A DNA stretch of 5,492 bases from Dehalococcoidia bacterium. Its GTDB lineage: Bacteria > Chloroflexota > Dehalococcoidia > UBA3495 > JAAXIE01. The notes beneath the pieces were generated by a model. It did not search any database, had not been told where the DNA came from, and was given only the letters and a program-made list of their open reading frames with translations. Below are positions 1 to 4,984 of this stretch, piece after piece. The stretch lies in contig JAAXIE010000242.1 in assembly GCA_012270525.1 (NCBI GenBank), positions 1 to 5,492 of the forward strand, read 5' to 3'. Position numbers and translations under genes: made by a program. Numbering within the stretch: the stretch's first letter is position 1; each line of letters opens with the position of its first letter.

Positions 1-651
1 GTATTCGTCTGAATCCAGGGGTATGGGCAATGGGAAGCCCGTAATGGTCATGATGGCGAGAGAAAGGACCTCGCGCTCGAGGAAAGCAGCGAATGGGGCG
101 TATTCCTGGGCGAGGATACCAACTCGCACTTGGCCAACATCGTCTGGAACGTCAACAGTAACTGGACGCACGCGTTGGTTCTGGACGTCATCGTACACGG
201 GAGTGATGACTGGAGGCTGGGAGCCTACGTAGACCACGAAGCGAGCGTTTGTATCTCCGTGGAGGAAACCCCTACTCGTCTGGTCGATAAAGGACTGTAT
301 CGAGACACGGACTCTTGCGTTGGCCAAGGGGAGGACATCATCACCGTCCAGGACTCCGTCGCGATCGGTGTCGGGGGACAGGGGACTTGTTCGCGCTCTT
401 ACTTCGACACCATCGTCGAGGCCGTCGGAGTCCGAGTCCCTTTGATGGGGGTCAGTGCCGATACGTCGCTCCTGAGAATCCAGCAGGCCGTCGTTATCGC
501 TGTCCAAGACTGGAGTGGGAGTAATGGTTGCCGCGGGGCTTGGCGGGGAACCGAAGGGGTCTGGCAGCGGGGTGTTGCAGGCCAGCGCAAAGGCTACGGT
601 CGCGAGAAAGACAACGAGCGCGACAAGTGCGGGGCGAGGAGGCACACTCAC
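1..651 (-). CDS. Calcium-repeat (thrombospondin type 3-like) lipoprotein, partial at its C-terminus
   Basis: An uninterrupted reading frame of 217 codons starts at GTG (651) and leaves the window at base 1, so the C-terminus is missing. Residues 8-24 are a hydrophobic signal segment preceded by an Arg, ending in a lipobox-like ALA-C with Cys25; this predicts export and lipid anchoring at the cell surface. A Pro/Thr-rich tether follows (26-48). Then come three Asp-rich repeats of the thrombospondin type 3/EF-loop kind: DSDNDGLLD (50-58), DSDSDGLDDGVEV (72-84) and DTDRDGVLDGDD (94-105), with an intervening GTDP typical of such repeats. These normally bind calcium. Residues 111-217 look like a beta-rich domain that I do not recognise. 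GTG at 645 is an alternative start: it has AGGGTGA just upstream, whereas 651 has no clear ribosome site. A minus-strand promoter at 708-737 fits either start. Plus-strand frames over this stretch show no family features. Function is unknown; a structural or adhesive surface role is inference. The gene is divergent from the deacetylase operon. Confidence 0.82.
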   Translation of the reverse strand, partial: MSVPPRPALVALVVFLATVAFALACNTPLPDPFGSPPSPAATITPTPVLDSDNDGLLDSQERRIGTDPHQRDSDSDGLDDGVEVRARTSPLSPDTDRDGVLDGDDVLPLANARVRVSIQSFIDQTSRGFLHGDTNARFVVYVGSQPPVITPVYDDVQNQRVRPVTVDVPDDVGQVRVGILAQEYAPFAAFLEREVLSLAIMTITGFPLPIPLDSDEY

Positions 652-707
652 CCTAGGGTGAAGACGACTAGTGCCATGGATGATGACCGACGGGGCATAG
701 GACAAGA

Positions 708-737
708 ATCGTAAGGCAGAGAGAGCAATGGGGTCAA
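708..737 (-). promoter_or_regulatory. Sigma-70-type promoter for the lipoprotein gene
   Basis: On the minus strand, TTGACC (737-732, five of six consensus bases) is followed after 18 bp by TACGAT (713-708, four of six). Transcription would begin near 701. That leaves a leader of about 50 nt before the GTG at 651 and rules out the in-frame TTG at 705 as a start. Prediction from sequence only. Confidence 0.5.
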
Positions 738-778
738 AGACATAGTCGTGCGGGGGACTGGGGACGCGATGATGATGG

Positions 779-788
779 CTTGCGGATG
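779..788 (+). promoter_or_regulatory. Candidate operator CTTGCGGATG, copy 1
   Basis: This 10-mer lies 4 bp upstream of the -35 box of the deacetylase promoter, centred near -43 relative to the predicted start of transcription, where class II activators commonly bind. The identical 10-mer occurs twice more in the window, at 4871-4880 and, inverted, at 4901-4910, both in the other divergent promoter region. No inverted partner is seen beside this copy. The binding protein is unknown. Confidence 0.5.
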
Positions 789-810
789 GCGGTTGACACA
801 TTGGCGGTTG
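787..810 (+). repeat. Direct repeat TGGCGGTTG overlapping the -35 box
   Basis: The 9-mer TGGCGGTTG occurs at 787-795 and again at 802-810, a period of 15 bp. The first copy overlaps the start of the -35 hexamer and the second lies in the promoter spacer. It may be part of a regulator site or a chance duplication. Confidence 0.35.
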
Positions 811-820
811 GGCTTAGAAT
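793..820 (+). promoter_or_regulatory. Sigma-70-type promoter of the deacetylase operon
   Basis: A perfect -35 TTGACA (793-798) is followed after 16 bp by TAGAAT (815-820), one base from the TATAAT consensus. Transcription would begin near 827, giving a leader of about 36 nt to the ATG at 863. This is the strongest promoter match noticed in the window. Confidence 0.65.
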
Positions 821-862
821 CGGGGCACACTGTTCGGGTACACACTCTTCTTGGGGGGAGCG

Positions 863-1774
863 ATGCCACTGCCACCAGACCGCTATGACTACAGCCCCAT
901 CATCGACCGGCCAGCCATCAGGTGGCCCAACGGTGCCAGGGTGGCCTTCTGGATTGCGCCCAATGTGGAGCATTACGAGTACCTTCCGGAGTTCGACGGT
1001 CAGCGGGACCCGTGGCCGCGGGTGCCGTATCCCGATGTGCAGCAGTATGCGTTCCGAGACTATGGGAACAGGGTCGGCTTCTGGCGCATGCTGGAGCCAC
1101 TGGACAAGTACGGAATCAAGTGCTGCGTGTCGCTGAACCTGGCGGTGCTGGAACACTACCCGGAGATCAAGCAGGCCATGGTGGAGCGTGACTGGGACAT
1201 CATGAGCCACGGGATTTACAACACCCGCTACCTCAACACACTCTCGGAGGAGGAGGAGCGGGAGTTCTACCGAGACTGCATCGCCACCCTGAGGCGGGAG
1301 ACGGGCAAGGAACTCAAGGGGATGCTGGGTCCAGCCCTATCCAACAGCGAGCGCACTCCCGACCTGATGGCGGAGGCGGGGCTGATTTATCACACGGACT
1401 GGAACCACGACGACCAGCCGGTGCCGATTCGAGTGAGTTCGGGGAAGCTGGTATCGGTGCCCTACTCGGTGGAGTTGAACGATTCGGGGATGTTCACCCG
1501 AACACCGAACGAGGGGGAGTACTTCGCGCAGATCTGCAAGGACCAGTTCGACCGTCTCTACCAGGAGGGGGCTGAGAGCGGGCGGGTGATGTGCATCGCG
1601 CTACATCCCTTCCTCATAGGTCAGCCGCACAGGGTGAAGTACCTGGAGGATATCCTGGCCTACATCATGGGTCACGACGGGGTGTGGCAGACGACGGCTG
1701 ATGAGATTGCGGAGTACTACATCGCCAACTATTACGATGCCGCGGTGGCGGACGGGCAGCGCACGAGCCAATAG
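863..1774 (+). CDS. Polysaccharide deacetylase-family (CE4/NodB-fold, PuuE-like) hydrolase, first paralogue
   Basis: A complete 303-residue protein of the CE4/NodB superfamily, in the branch that resembles the PuuE allantoinase rather than true chitin or peptidoglycan deacetylases. The NodB motifs are recognisable but altered. The usual TFDD of motif 1 is replaced by APNVEHYE (32-39, acidic residue Glu36). The His motif reads SHG (115-117) without the second His. Then come MLGPALSNSERTPDL (154-168), DWNHDDQP (179-186), ALHPFLIGQPHR (246-257) with His248, and VW (274-275). There is no signal peptide, so it is probably cytoplasmic and acts on a small amide or cyclic ureide rather than a wall polymer (inference). 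ATG 863 is preferred because GGGGGGAG lies directly upstream, although only 2 nt away; the in-frame TTG at 851 has no ribosome site. It is followed after 55 nt by a paralogue of equal length. Exact substrate unknown; family confidence is high. Confidence 0.9.
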   Translation: MPLPPDRYDYSPIIDRPAIRWPNGARVAFWIAPNVEHYEYLPEFDGQRDPWPRVPYPDVQQYAFRDYGNRVGFWRMLEPLDKYGIKCCVSLNLAVLEHYPEIKQAMVERDWDIMSHGIYNTRYLNTLSEEEEREFYRDCIATLRRETGKELKGMLGPALSNSERTPDLMAEAGLIYHTDWNHDDQPVPIRVSSGKLVSVPYSVELNDSGMFTRTPNEGEYFAQICKDQFDRLYQEGAESGRVMCIALHPFLIGQPHRVKYLEDILAYIMGHDGVWQTTADEIAEYYIANYYDAAVADGQRTSQ

Positions 1775-1817
1775 GGAAGCATGGGCAGGGTGAGAGAATG
1801 GACGGACGTTCAGGGCC

Positions 1818-1825
1818 GGAGGTGA
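1818..1825 (+). promoter_or_regulatory. Strong ribosome binding site for the second deacetylase
   Basis: GGAGGTGA matches the anti-Shine-Dalgarno sequence closely and lies 4 nt before the ATG at 1830. It fixes that start in preference to the in-frame ATG at 1854, which has no such site. Confidence 0.75.
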
Positions 1826-1829
1826 TGAG

Positions 1830-2741
1830 ATGGTAGCGCAACGACGGTTCGGCATGGACCACGAGCATTACGACTGGTCGCCGATCATCAATCGTGCGCC
1901 GCTGCGGTGGCCGGACAATGCGCGGGTTGCGGTCTGCGCCATCGTGAATCTGGACCATTTCGACTGGCGCACCCCTGACGGTGCTTTCGCGCTGCCCAAC
2001 CTGCCGGGAGGCATCGGGCCACGCCCTTTCCCGCGGTTCGACACCTACGGTCACCGTGACTACGGTCACCGGGTGGGCATCTACAGGGTGCTGGAGACGC
2101 TGGAGAAGCACGGTCTCACGGCCACCATAGCCATGGACCAGATGACGGCGGAGAACTACCCGTACCTGGTACGGCATTGCCAGGAGCGGGGCTGCGAGAT
2201 CATCGGCCATGGAGTGGCCATCACCCGGATGATTACCAGTCGCATGTCGGAGGAGGAGGAGCGGGAGTACATCCTGGCGGCGGTATCGGGCTTGGAGCGG
2301 GTGACGGGGAAGGCTCCTGCAGGTTGGCTGGGGCCAGAGTATGGAGAGTCGCCACGCACCCCACAGTTGCTGGCAGCGGCTGGGATCCAGTACCTGTGCG
2401 ACTGGACGAACGATGAACAACCCTACCCGATGAAGGCACCACAGGGCTCGCTTCATGCCCTCCCAATGATGGTGGATCTGGACGACCAGGTATGCCTGAG
2501 CCAGAGGTTGATACCGGTCACGCGATATGGCGAGTTGCTGAAGGAGAGCTTCGACCGTCTGTACCACGATGGGGCCGAGACGGGGCGGGTGTTGACGCTC
2601 AACCTGCACCCGTGGCTCATCGGACAGCCCTTCCGCATCAAGTATCTCGATGAGGCCCTGGGATACATGACTGCTCGGCAGGGCGTGTGGTGCGCCACGG
2701 GACGGGAGATTATCGACTGGTACAGAAGCCAGGCGTCCTGA
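1830..2741 (+). CDS. Polysaccharide deacetylase-family (CE4/NodB-fold, PuuE-like) hydrolase, second paralogue
   Basis: A complete 303-residue paralogue of the upstream gene, clearly homologous along its whole length. Shared landmarks are YDWSPIINR (14-22), RWPDNARVAV (26-35), motif 1 VNLDHFDW (39-46, acidic Asp42), EIIGHG (123-128, single His127), WLGPEYGESPRTPQL (166-180), DWTNDEQP (191-198), LHPWLIGQPFR (259-269) with His260, and GVW (285-287). It differs from paralogue 1 by using Asp instead of Glu in motif 1 and by a Pro/Gly-rich insert-like stretch around 56-69. No signal peptide is present, so a cytoplasmic location is likely. As in PuuE-type proteins, the classical Asp-His-His metal triad is incomplete, which argues against a standard metal-dependent polysaccharide deacetylase. 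Only 55 nt separate it from the upstream gene and no terminator is seen, so the pair probably forms one operon and may make a hetero-oligomer or act on related substrates (inference). Confidence 0.9.
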   Translation: MVAQRRFGMDHEHYDWSPIINRAPLRWPDNARVAVCAIVNLDHFDWRTPDGAFALPNLPGGIGPRPFPRFDTYGHRDYGHRVGIYRVLETLEKHGLTATIAMDQMTAENYPYLVRHCQERGCEIIGHGVAITRMITSRMSEEEEREYILAAVSGLERVTGKAPAGWLGPEYGESPRTPQLLAAAGIQYLCDWTNDEQPYPMKAPQGSLHALPMMVDLDDQVCLSQRLIPVTRYGELLKESFDRLYHDGAETGRVLTLNLHPWLIGQPFRIKYLDEALGYMTARQGVWCATGREIIDWYRSQAS

Positions 2742-2783
2742 GCTGAGGCTGCTCCGTTCCGGTTGGGGACAAGGCCACGGGTG

Positions 2784-2789
2784 TATACT
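2784..2789 (+). promoter_or_regulatory. Possible -10 box for the Fur-family gene
   Basis: TATACT matches the -10 consensus at five of six bases and would place the transcript start about 20 nt before the ATG at 2818. The only -35-like element, TTGGGG at 2763-2768, has a short 15-bp spacer, so this promoter is weak or regulated. Read-through from the deacetylase operon, 76 nt upstream, is equally possible. GAGGTG at 2805-2810, 7 nt before the ATG, serves as ribosome site. Confidence 0.3.
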
Positions 2790-2817
2790 GGGGTGAAGAA
2801 GGGCGAGGTGCCGCGAG

Positions 2818-3261
2818 ATGGTTCGCGCTCCGGGACATTCGCTAGCGCAACAGCTAATGCAGACCCTGCAGGAGCGGGGATACAGGGATACTGCCCCGCG
2901 ACGGGCATTGGTACGAGTGATCGCTGGCAAGGAGAGGCATTTCGCCGCCGAAGAACTGCGGAGCGAGTTGCCGCATCTGGGCCGGGCCACCATATTCCGG
3001 TCGTTGAAGATACTGGTGGAGGCGGGGGCGGTGTGCCGGGTACTGCTCGAAGACGGGAACCTGCATTACCAACTGAGTCACCGGGACCACCATCATCACC
3101 TGCTATGTGTGGAGTGCGGGGCGTCGGAAGATTTGGTGGGTTGCGACGTGGAGGGGATGCTGAAAGAAGCAGCGGCGGCGCACAACTTCCAACTTAACGG
3201 TCACTGGCTGGAGGTGTACGGCCGCTGCCAGACCTGCGTTGCCAGCAAGGACGAAGGCTGA
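2818..3261 (+). CDS. Fur-family metal-dependent transcriptional regulator
   Basis: A complete 147-residue protein of the usual Fur length. Residues 8-75 form the winged-helix DNA-binding domain, with the characteristic GYRDTAPRRALVRVI (21-35) and recognition helix GRATIFRSLKILVEAGAV (55-72). The C-terminal dimerisation/metal domain has HYQL (83-86), DHHHHLLCVECG (90-101) and a final LEVYGRCQTC (131-140). Cys97, Cys100, Cys137 and Cys140 form the structural zinc site of Fur/Zur/PerR proteins, and the His cluster around 91-94 supplies sensory metal ligands. Whether it senses iron, zinc, manganese or peroxide cannot be decided from sequence; no symbol is assigned. A GAGGTG site 7 nt upstream supports this ATG. 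It follows the deacetylase operon by 76 nt and converges on the nitroreductase gene with only 27 bp between stop codons. It is the only regulator in the window, so it is a candidate (unproven) for the protein that binds the shared 10-mer. Confidence 0.95.
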   Translation: MVRAPGHSLAQQLMQTLQERGYRDTAPRRALVRVIAGKERHFAAEELRSELPHLGRATIFRSLKILVEAGAVCRVLLEDGNLHYQLSHRDHHHHLLCVECGASEDLVGCDVEGMLKEAAAAHNFQLNGHWLEVYGRCQTCVASKDEG

Positions 3262-3288
3262 AGTGGAGGGTTGCGACGAGGGGACTGG

Positions 3289-4836
3289 TTATTGCGGATT
3301 GCGCCTCGCTCGCCTTCCCAAGGCGATGAGGAACATGACGCTCTTGCCACCGGCGTGGGGTGAGAAGAAGTCGGTAACGTCGTCGTCATAGAAGGTCAGG
3401 CCGCTGGCCCCGAATTTCTGGGCGTAGGCACCAAGATAGCATTTTCCAGCGGTGATGCTGGCCTCGATTTGGGCGGCGCGGTAGCCTCTGTTGCCCATGC
3501 GGGCCAGCACGGGGTCGAGGTCGGTGAGGAAGAAGATGTCGGCACTGGCGTCGGCGGGCAGGTCCTGACTGAGACCGAGGTAGCCTGACTGGTTGCGGAA
3601 GTCCCCTTCTTTCAACTGCTCCAAGGCTTGCAAGTGCCGGTGGTAGACGTAGGCACCGGGCGGGAGGCCGTCCACGTCATGCACGGTGAGGTACAGGTCG
3701 CTGAGGTGGGTGCGGCCTGGTAGCAGGAAGTCGGCCTGGACGCCGGTGCAGGCAGCCCGCAGCAAGGCGGACAACTGATCGAACCCGATGGGTTCGCGCG
3801 AGAATTTCCGGGTCGAGCCGCGTCTTTGGATCACAGCTTCGATTGTTTCCATGGGTTTTTCTTCGGCCAGTGCCGCTGGAGGGATGAGGGGGAAGAGAGG
3901 CCCTGAAGGATCCGGGGGCTGACTCATGTCGATGGGGCCGCGGGAGCGGGCCACATCGCTGGGGCTATCCAGCACTGATGCGGCATGGACCGCGCGTATC
4001 ATGGGGTAGTCCACTTCCCTACGGGAAAGGGGCTGGGTGGACAATCCGATGGGTGGGGTTCTCGCGGTAGTTGTGGAGGTCGCGGGCGTGCCGCATCCCA
4101 CCGGGGCCAGGGCGATAGCGACCTCTTTGTCGGTGTCCAGGTCCAGCAGTTGATTAACAGGGGCATCGGTAAAGCTCATGACGAGGCGGGCTGGTAGCTG
4201 GTGGGCGGCGGCCAGGGATTGAAAGTTGGCGAGGATGGTGCCGCCATCCCAGTAGGTGTGGCGGTAGGCCCTGCTCTGGTATTTCCAGGAGTTGCGCCAA
4301 TAGGTGCAGGTGAACACCACGATGGCGGGGGCGCCGGCCATGCTCTCTTCCTGGGCTGAGGCTTCGACGAGAAGCGACCGGTAGTCGCCGGAGCGGAGCC
4401 TGGTGAGGGCGGAGTCGTGGGGCCCGTAGTGGTAGACGCCGGCGGGGAGGTCGTCGAGGTCGCCACATACGAGATAGAGGTCGATGTGGTAGAGGGCACC
4501 GGTGCAGGCGGCGGCCCGAAAGTGAATCTCGCCACCGCCGTAGTCGCGCTTCCGGGTTATCCCGGCGGAGTAGTGAAGGAGGGTGGTGAGGGTGGGCAGG
4601 CCAGGTGTGACGTTGCCGGGCACGGGGTCTCCCGTGGCGGCAATGGCCTGCAGGCTGGACATGCTGGAGCCGGGGATGTCTCTTGGCAGCGGGAGCTGCT
4701 CGCCGCCTTCGTATATCTTGAAGGGGAGAGGCTGGTTCATCCAGTCGAGGAAATGGGCCCCCGTCCGCACGCTTTCATAGGAATGCTTGGTGCTTTCGTG
4801 ATAGGTGCGGGCCAGGGAGGTGTCCCAGTTGCTCAT
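3289..4836 (-). CDS. Two-domain SagB/ThcOx-type nitroreductase-family flavoprotein
   Basis: A complete 515-residue protein with two nitroreductase folds in tandem, the arrangement seen in standalone SagB/ThcOx-family dehydrogenases. The N-terminal domain, about 10-250, carries LPTLTTLLHYSAGI (80-93), the family signature FRAAACTGALYHIDLYLV (106-123), LPAGVYHYGP (130-139) and WRNSWKYQSRAYRHTYWDGGT (180-200). A Thr/Pro-rich linker follows (about 250-325). The C-terminal domain, 328-510, has RRGSTRKFSREPI (338-350), an FMN-phosphate-binding type motif, LPPGAYVYHRHLQAL (391-405), and RGYRAAQIEASITAGKCYLGAYAQKFG (450-476). FMN-dependent oxidation or reduction of a small substrate is expected. SagB proteins oxidise azolines to azoles in peptide maturation, but no YcaO partner or precursor peptide is seen here, so that role is not supported. 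Start ATG 4836 has AAGGAA 7 nt upstream. No signal peptide. It is transcribed divergently from the amidohydrolase gene, sharing a 148-bp control region that holds the inverted repeat. Confidence 0.92.
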   Translation of the reverse strand: MSNWDTSLARTYHESTKHSYESVRTGAHFLDWMNQPLPFKIYEGGEQLPLPRDIPGSSMSSLQAIAATGDPVPGNVTPGLPTLTTLLHYSAGITRKRDYGGGEIHFRAAACTGALYHIDLYLVCGDLDDLPAGVYHYGPHDSALTRLRSGDYRSLLVEASAQEESMAGAPAIVVFTCTYWRNSWKYQSRAYRHTYWDGGTILANFQSLAAAHQLPARLVMSFTDAPVNQLLDLDTDKEVAIALAPVGCGTPATSTTTARTPPIGLSTQPLSRREVDYPMIRAVHAASVLDSPSDVARSRGPIDMSQPPDPSGPLFPLIPPAALAEEKPMETIEAVIQRRGSTRKFSREPIGFDQLSALLRAACTGVQADFLLPGRTHLSDLYLTVHDVDGLPPGAYVYHRHLQALEQLKEGDFRNQSGYLGLSQDLPADASADIFFLTDLDPVLARMGNRGYRAAQIEASITAGKCYLGAYAQKFGASGLTFYDDDVTDFFSPHAGGKSVMFLIALGRRARRNPQ

Positions 4837-4870
4837 GCGCTTGTTCCTTTCGATGGTGCCAACCGAGGGG

Positions 4871-4910
4871 CTTGCGGATGAAGGGTCGATGGGATTCTAA
4901 CATCCGCAAG
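4871..4910. repeat. Perfect 10-bp inverted repeat (CTTGCGGATG, copies 2 and 3), candidate operator
   Basis: CTTGCGGATG (4871-4880) and its exact reverse complement CATCCGCAAG (4901-4910) are separated by 20 bp. The half-site centres are 30 bp apart, close to three helical turns, so both would face the same side of the DNA. The repeat lies between divergent genes and brackets a minus-strand TAGAAT (4899-4894). The same 10-mer stands upstream of the deacetylase promoter at 779-788. A regulator site is the best reading. A hairpin in the leader of the nitroreductase transcript is possible if transcription starts upstream of 4910, but the 20-nt loop and lack of a T-tract argue against a terminator. 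Confidence 0.6.
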
Positions 4911-4923
4911 GGCAGGGTACCGA
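4894..4923 (-). promoter_or_regulatory. Possible promoter of the nitroreductase gene, inside the inverted repeat
   Basis: Minus-strand TAGAAT (4899-4894) matches the -10 consensus at five of six bases. The best -35 candidate, TCGGTA (4923-4918, 18-bp spacer), matches at only three. The right arm of the inverted repeat would fill the spacer and the left arm would lie just downstream of the start near 4887, a layout expected for repression. Confidence 0.35.
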
Positions 4924-4937
4924 CAGGGTGTTGGTTG

Positions 4938-4946
4938 TGTTAGAGT
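4938..4946 (+). promoter_or_regulatory. Possible extended -10 promoter of the amidohydrolase gene
   Basis: TGTTAGAGT fits an extended -10 (TG, one base, then TAGAGT, four of six consensus bases). No good -35 is seen, as is common for extended -10 or activator-dependent promoters. Transcription would start near 4953, about 32 nt before the ATG at 4985, placing the nearer arm of the inverted repeat around -47. Confidence 0.3.
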
Positions 4947-4973
4947 GGCGGCGATCCGGTCGAAGACGAGAGC

Positions 4974-4979
4974 AGGAGG
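4974..4979 (+). promoter_or_regulatory. Ribosome binding site deciding between two adjacent ATG codons
   Basis: AGGAGG lies 5 nt before the ATG at 4985 but only 2 nt before the in-frame ATG at 4982, so 4985 is preferred. The choice changes the protein by one Met. Confidence 0.65.
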
Positions 4980-4984
4980 CGATG

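Noticed and set aside
130..714. A 194-codon open frame on the plus strand over the left end
   Set aside because: It shows no family features, while the opposite strand encodes a signal peptide, lipobox and regular Asp-rich calcium repeats across the same bases.
851..862. Upstream TTG start for the first deacetylase
   Set aside because: It has no ribosome binding site before it, while the ATG at 863 follows GGGGGGAG and begins just before the recognisable YDYSPII amino terminus.
1244..2268. An identical 22-bp stretch in the two deacetylase genes (1244-1265 and 2247-2268)
   Set aside because: It encodes the shared SEEEERE motif in the same position of both paralogues, so it reflects homology and not a separate repeat element.
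1665..2993. A 442-codon minus-strand frame antisense to the deacetylases
   Set aside because: It is Arg/Pro/His-rich without recognisable domains and lies opposite two clearly homologous deacetylase genes and the Fur-family gene; high GC produces such antisense frames.
3262..3288. Possible bidirectional terminator between the convergent genes
   Set aside because: The 27 bp between the stop codons contain no convincing inverted repeat or T-tract.
3292..3299. TTGCGGAT, an 8-base partial match to the candidate operator, next to the nitroreductase stop codon
   Set aside because: It lies at the 3' end of a gene with no promoter nearby, and both flanking bases differ from the 10-mer; an 8-base match by chance is plausible.
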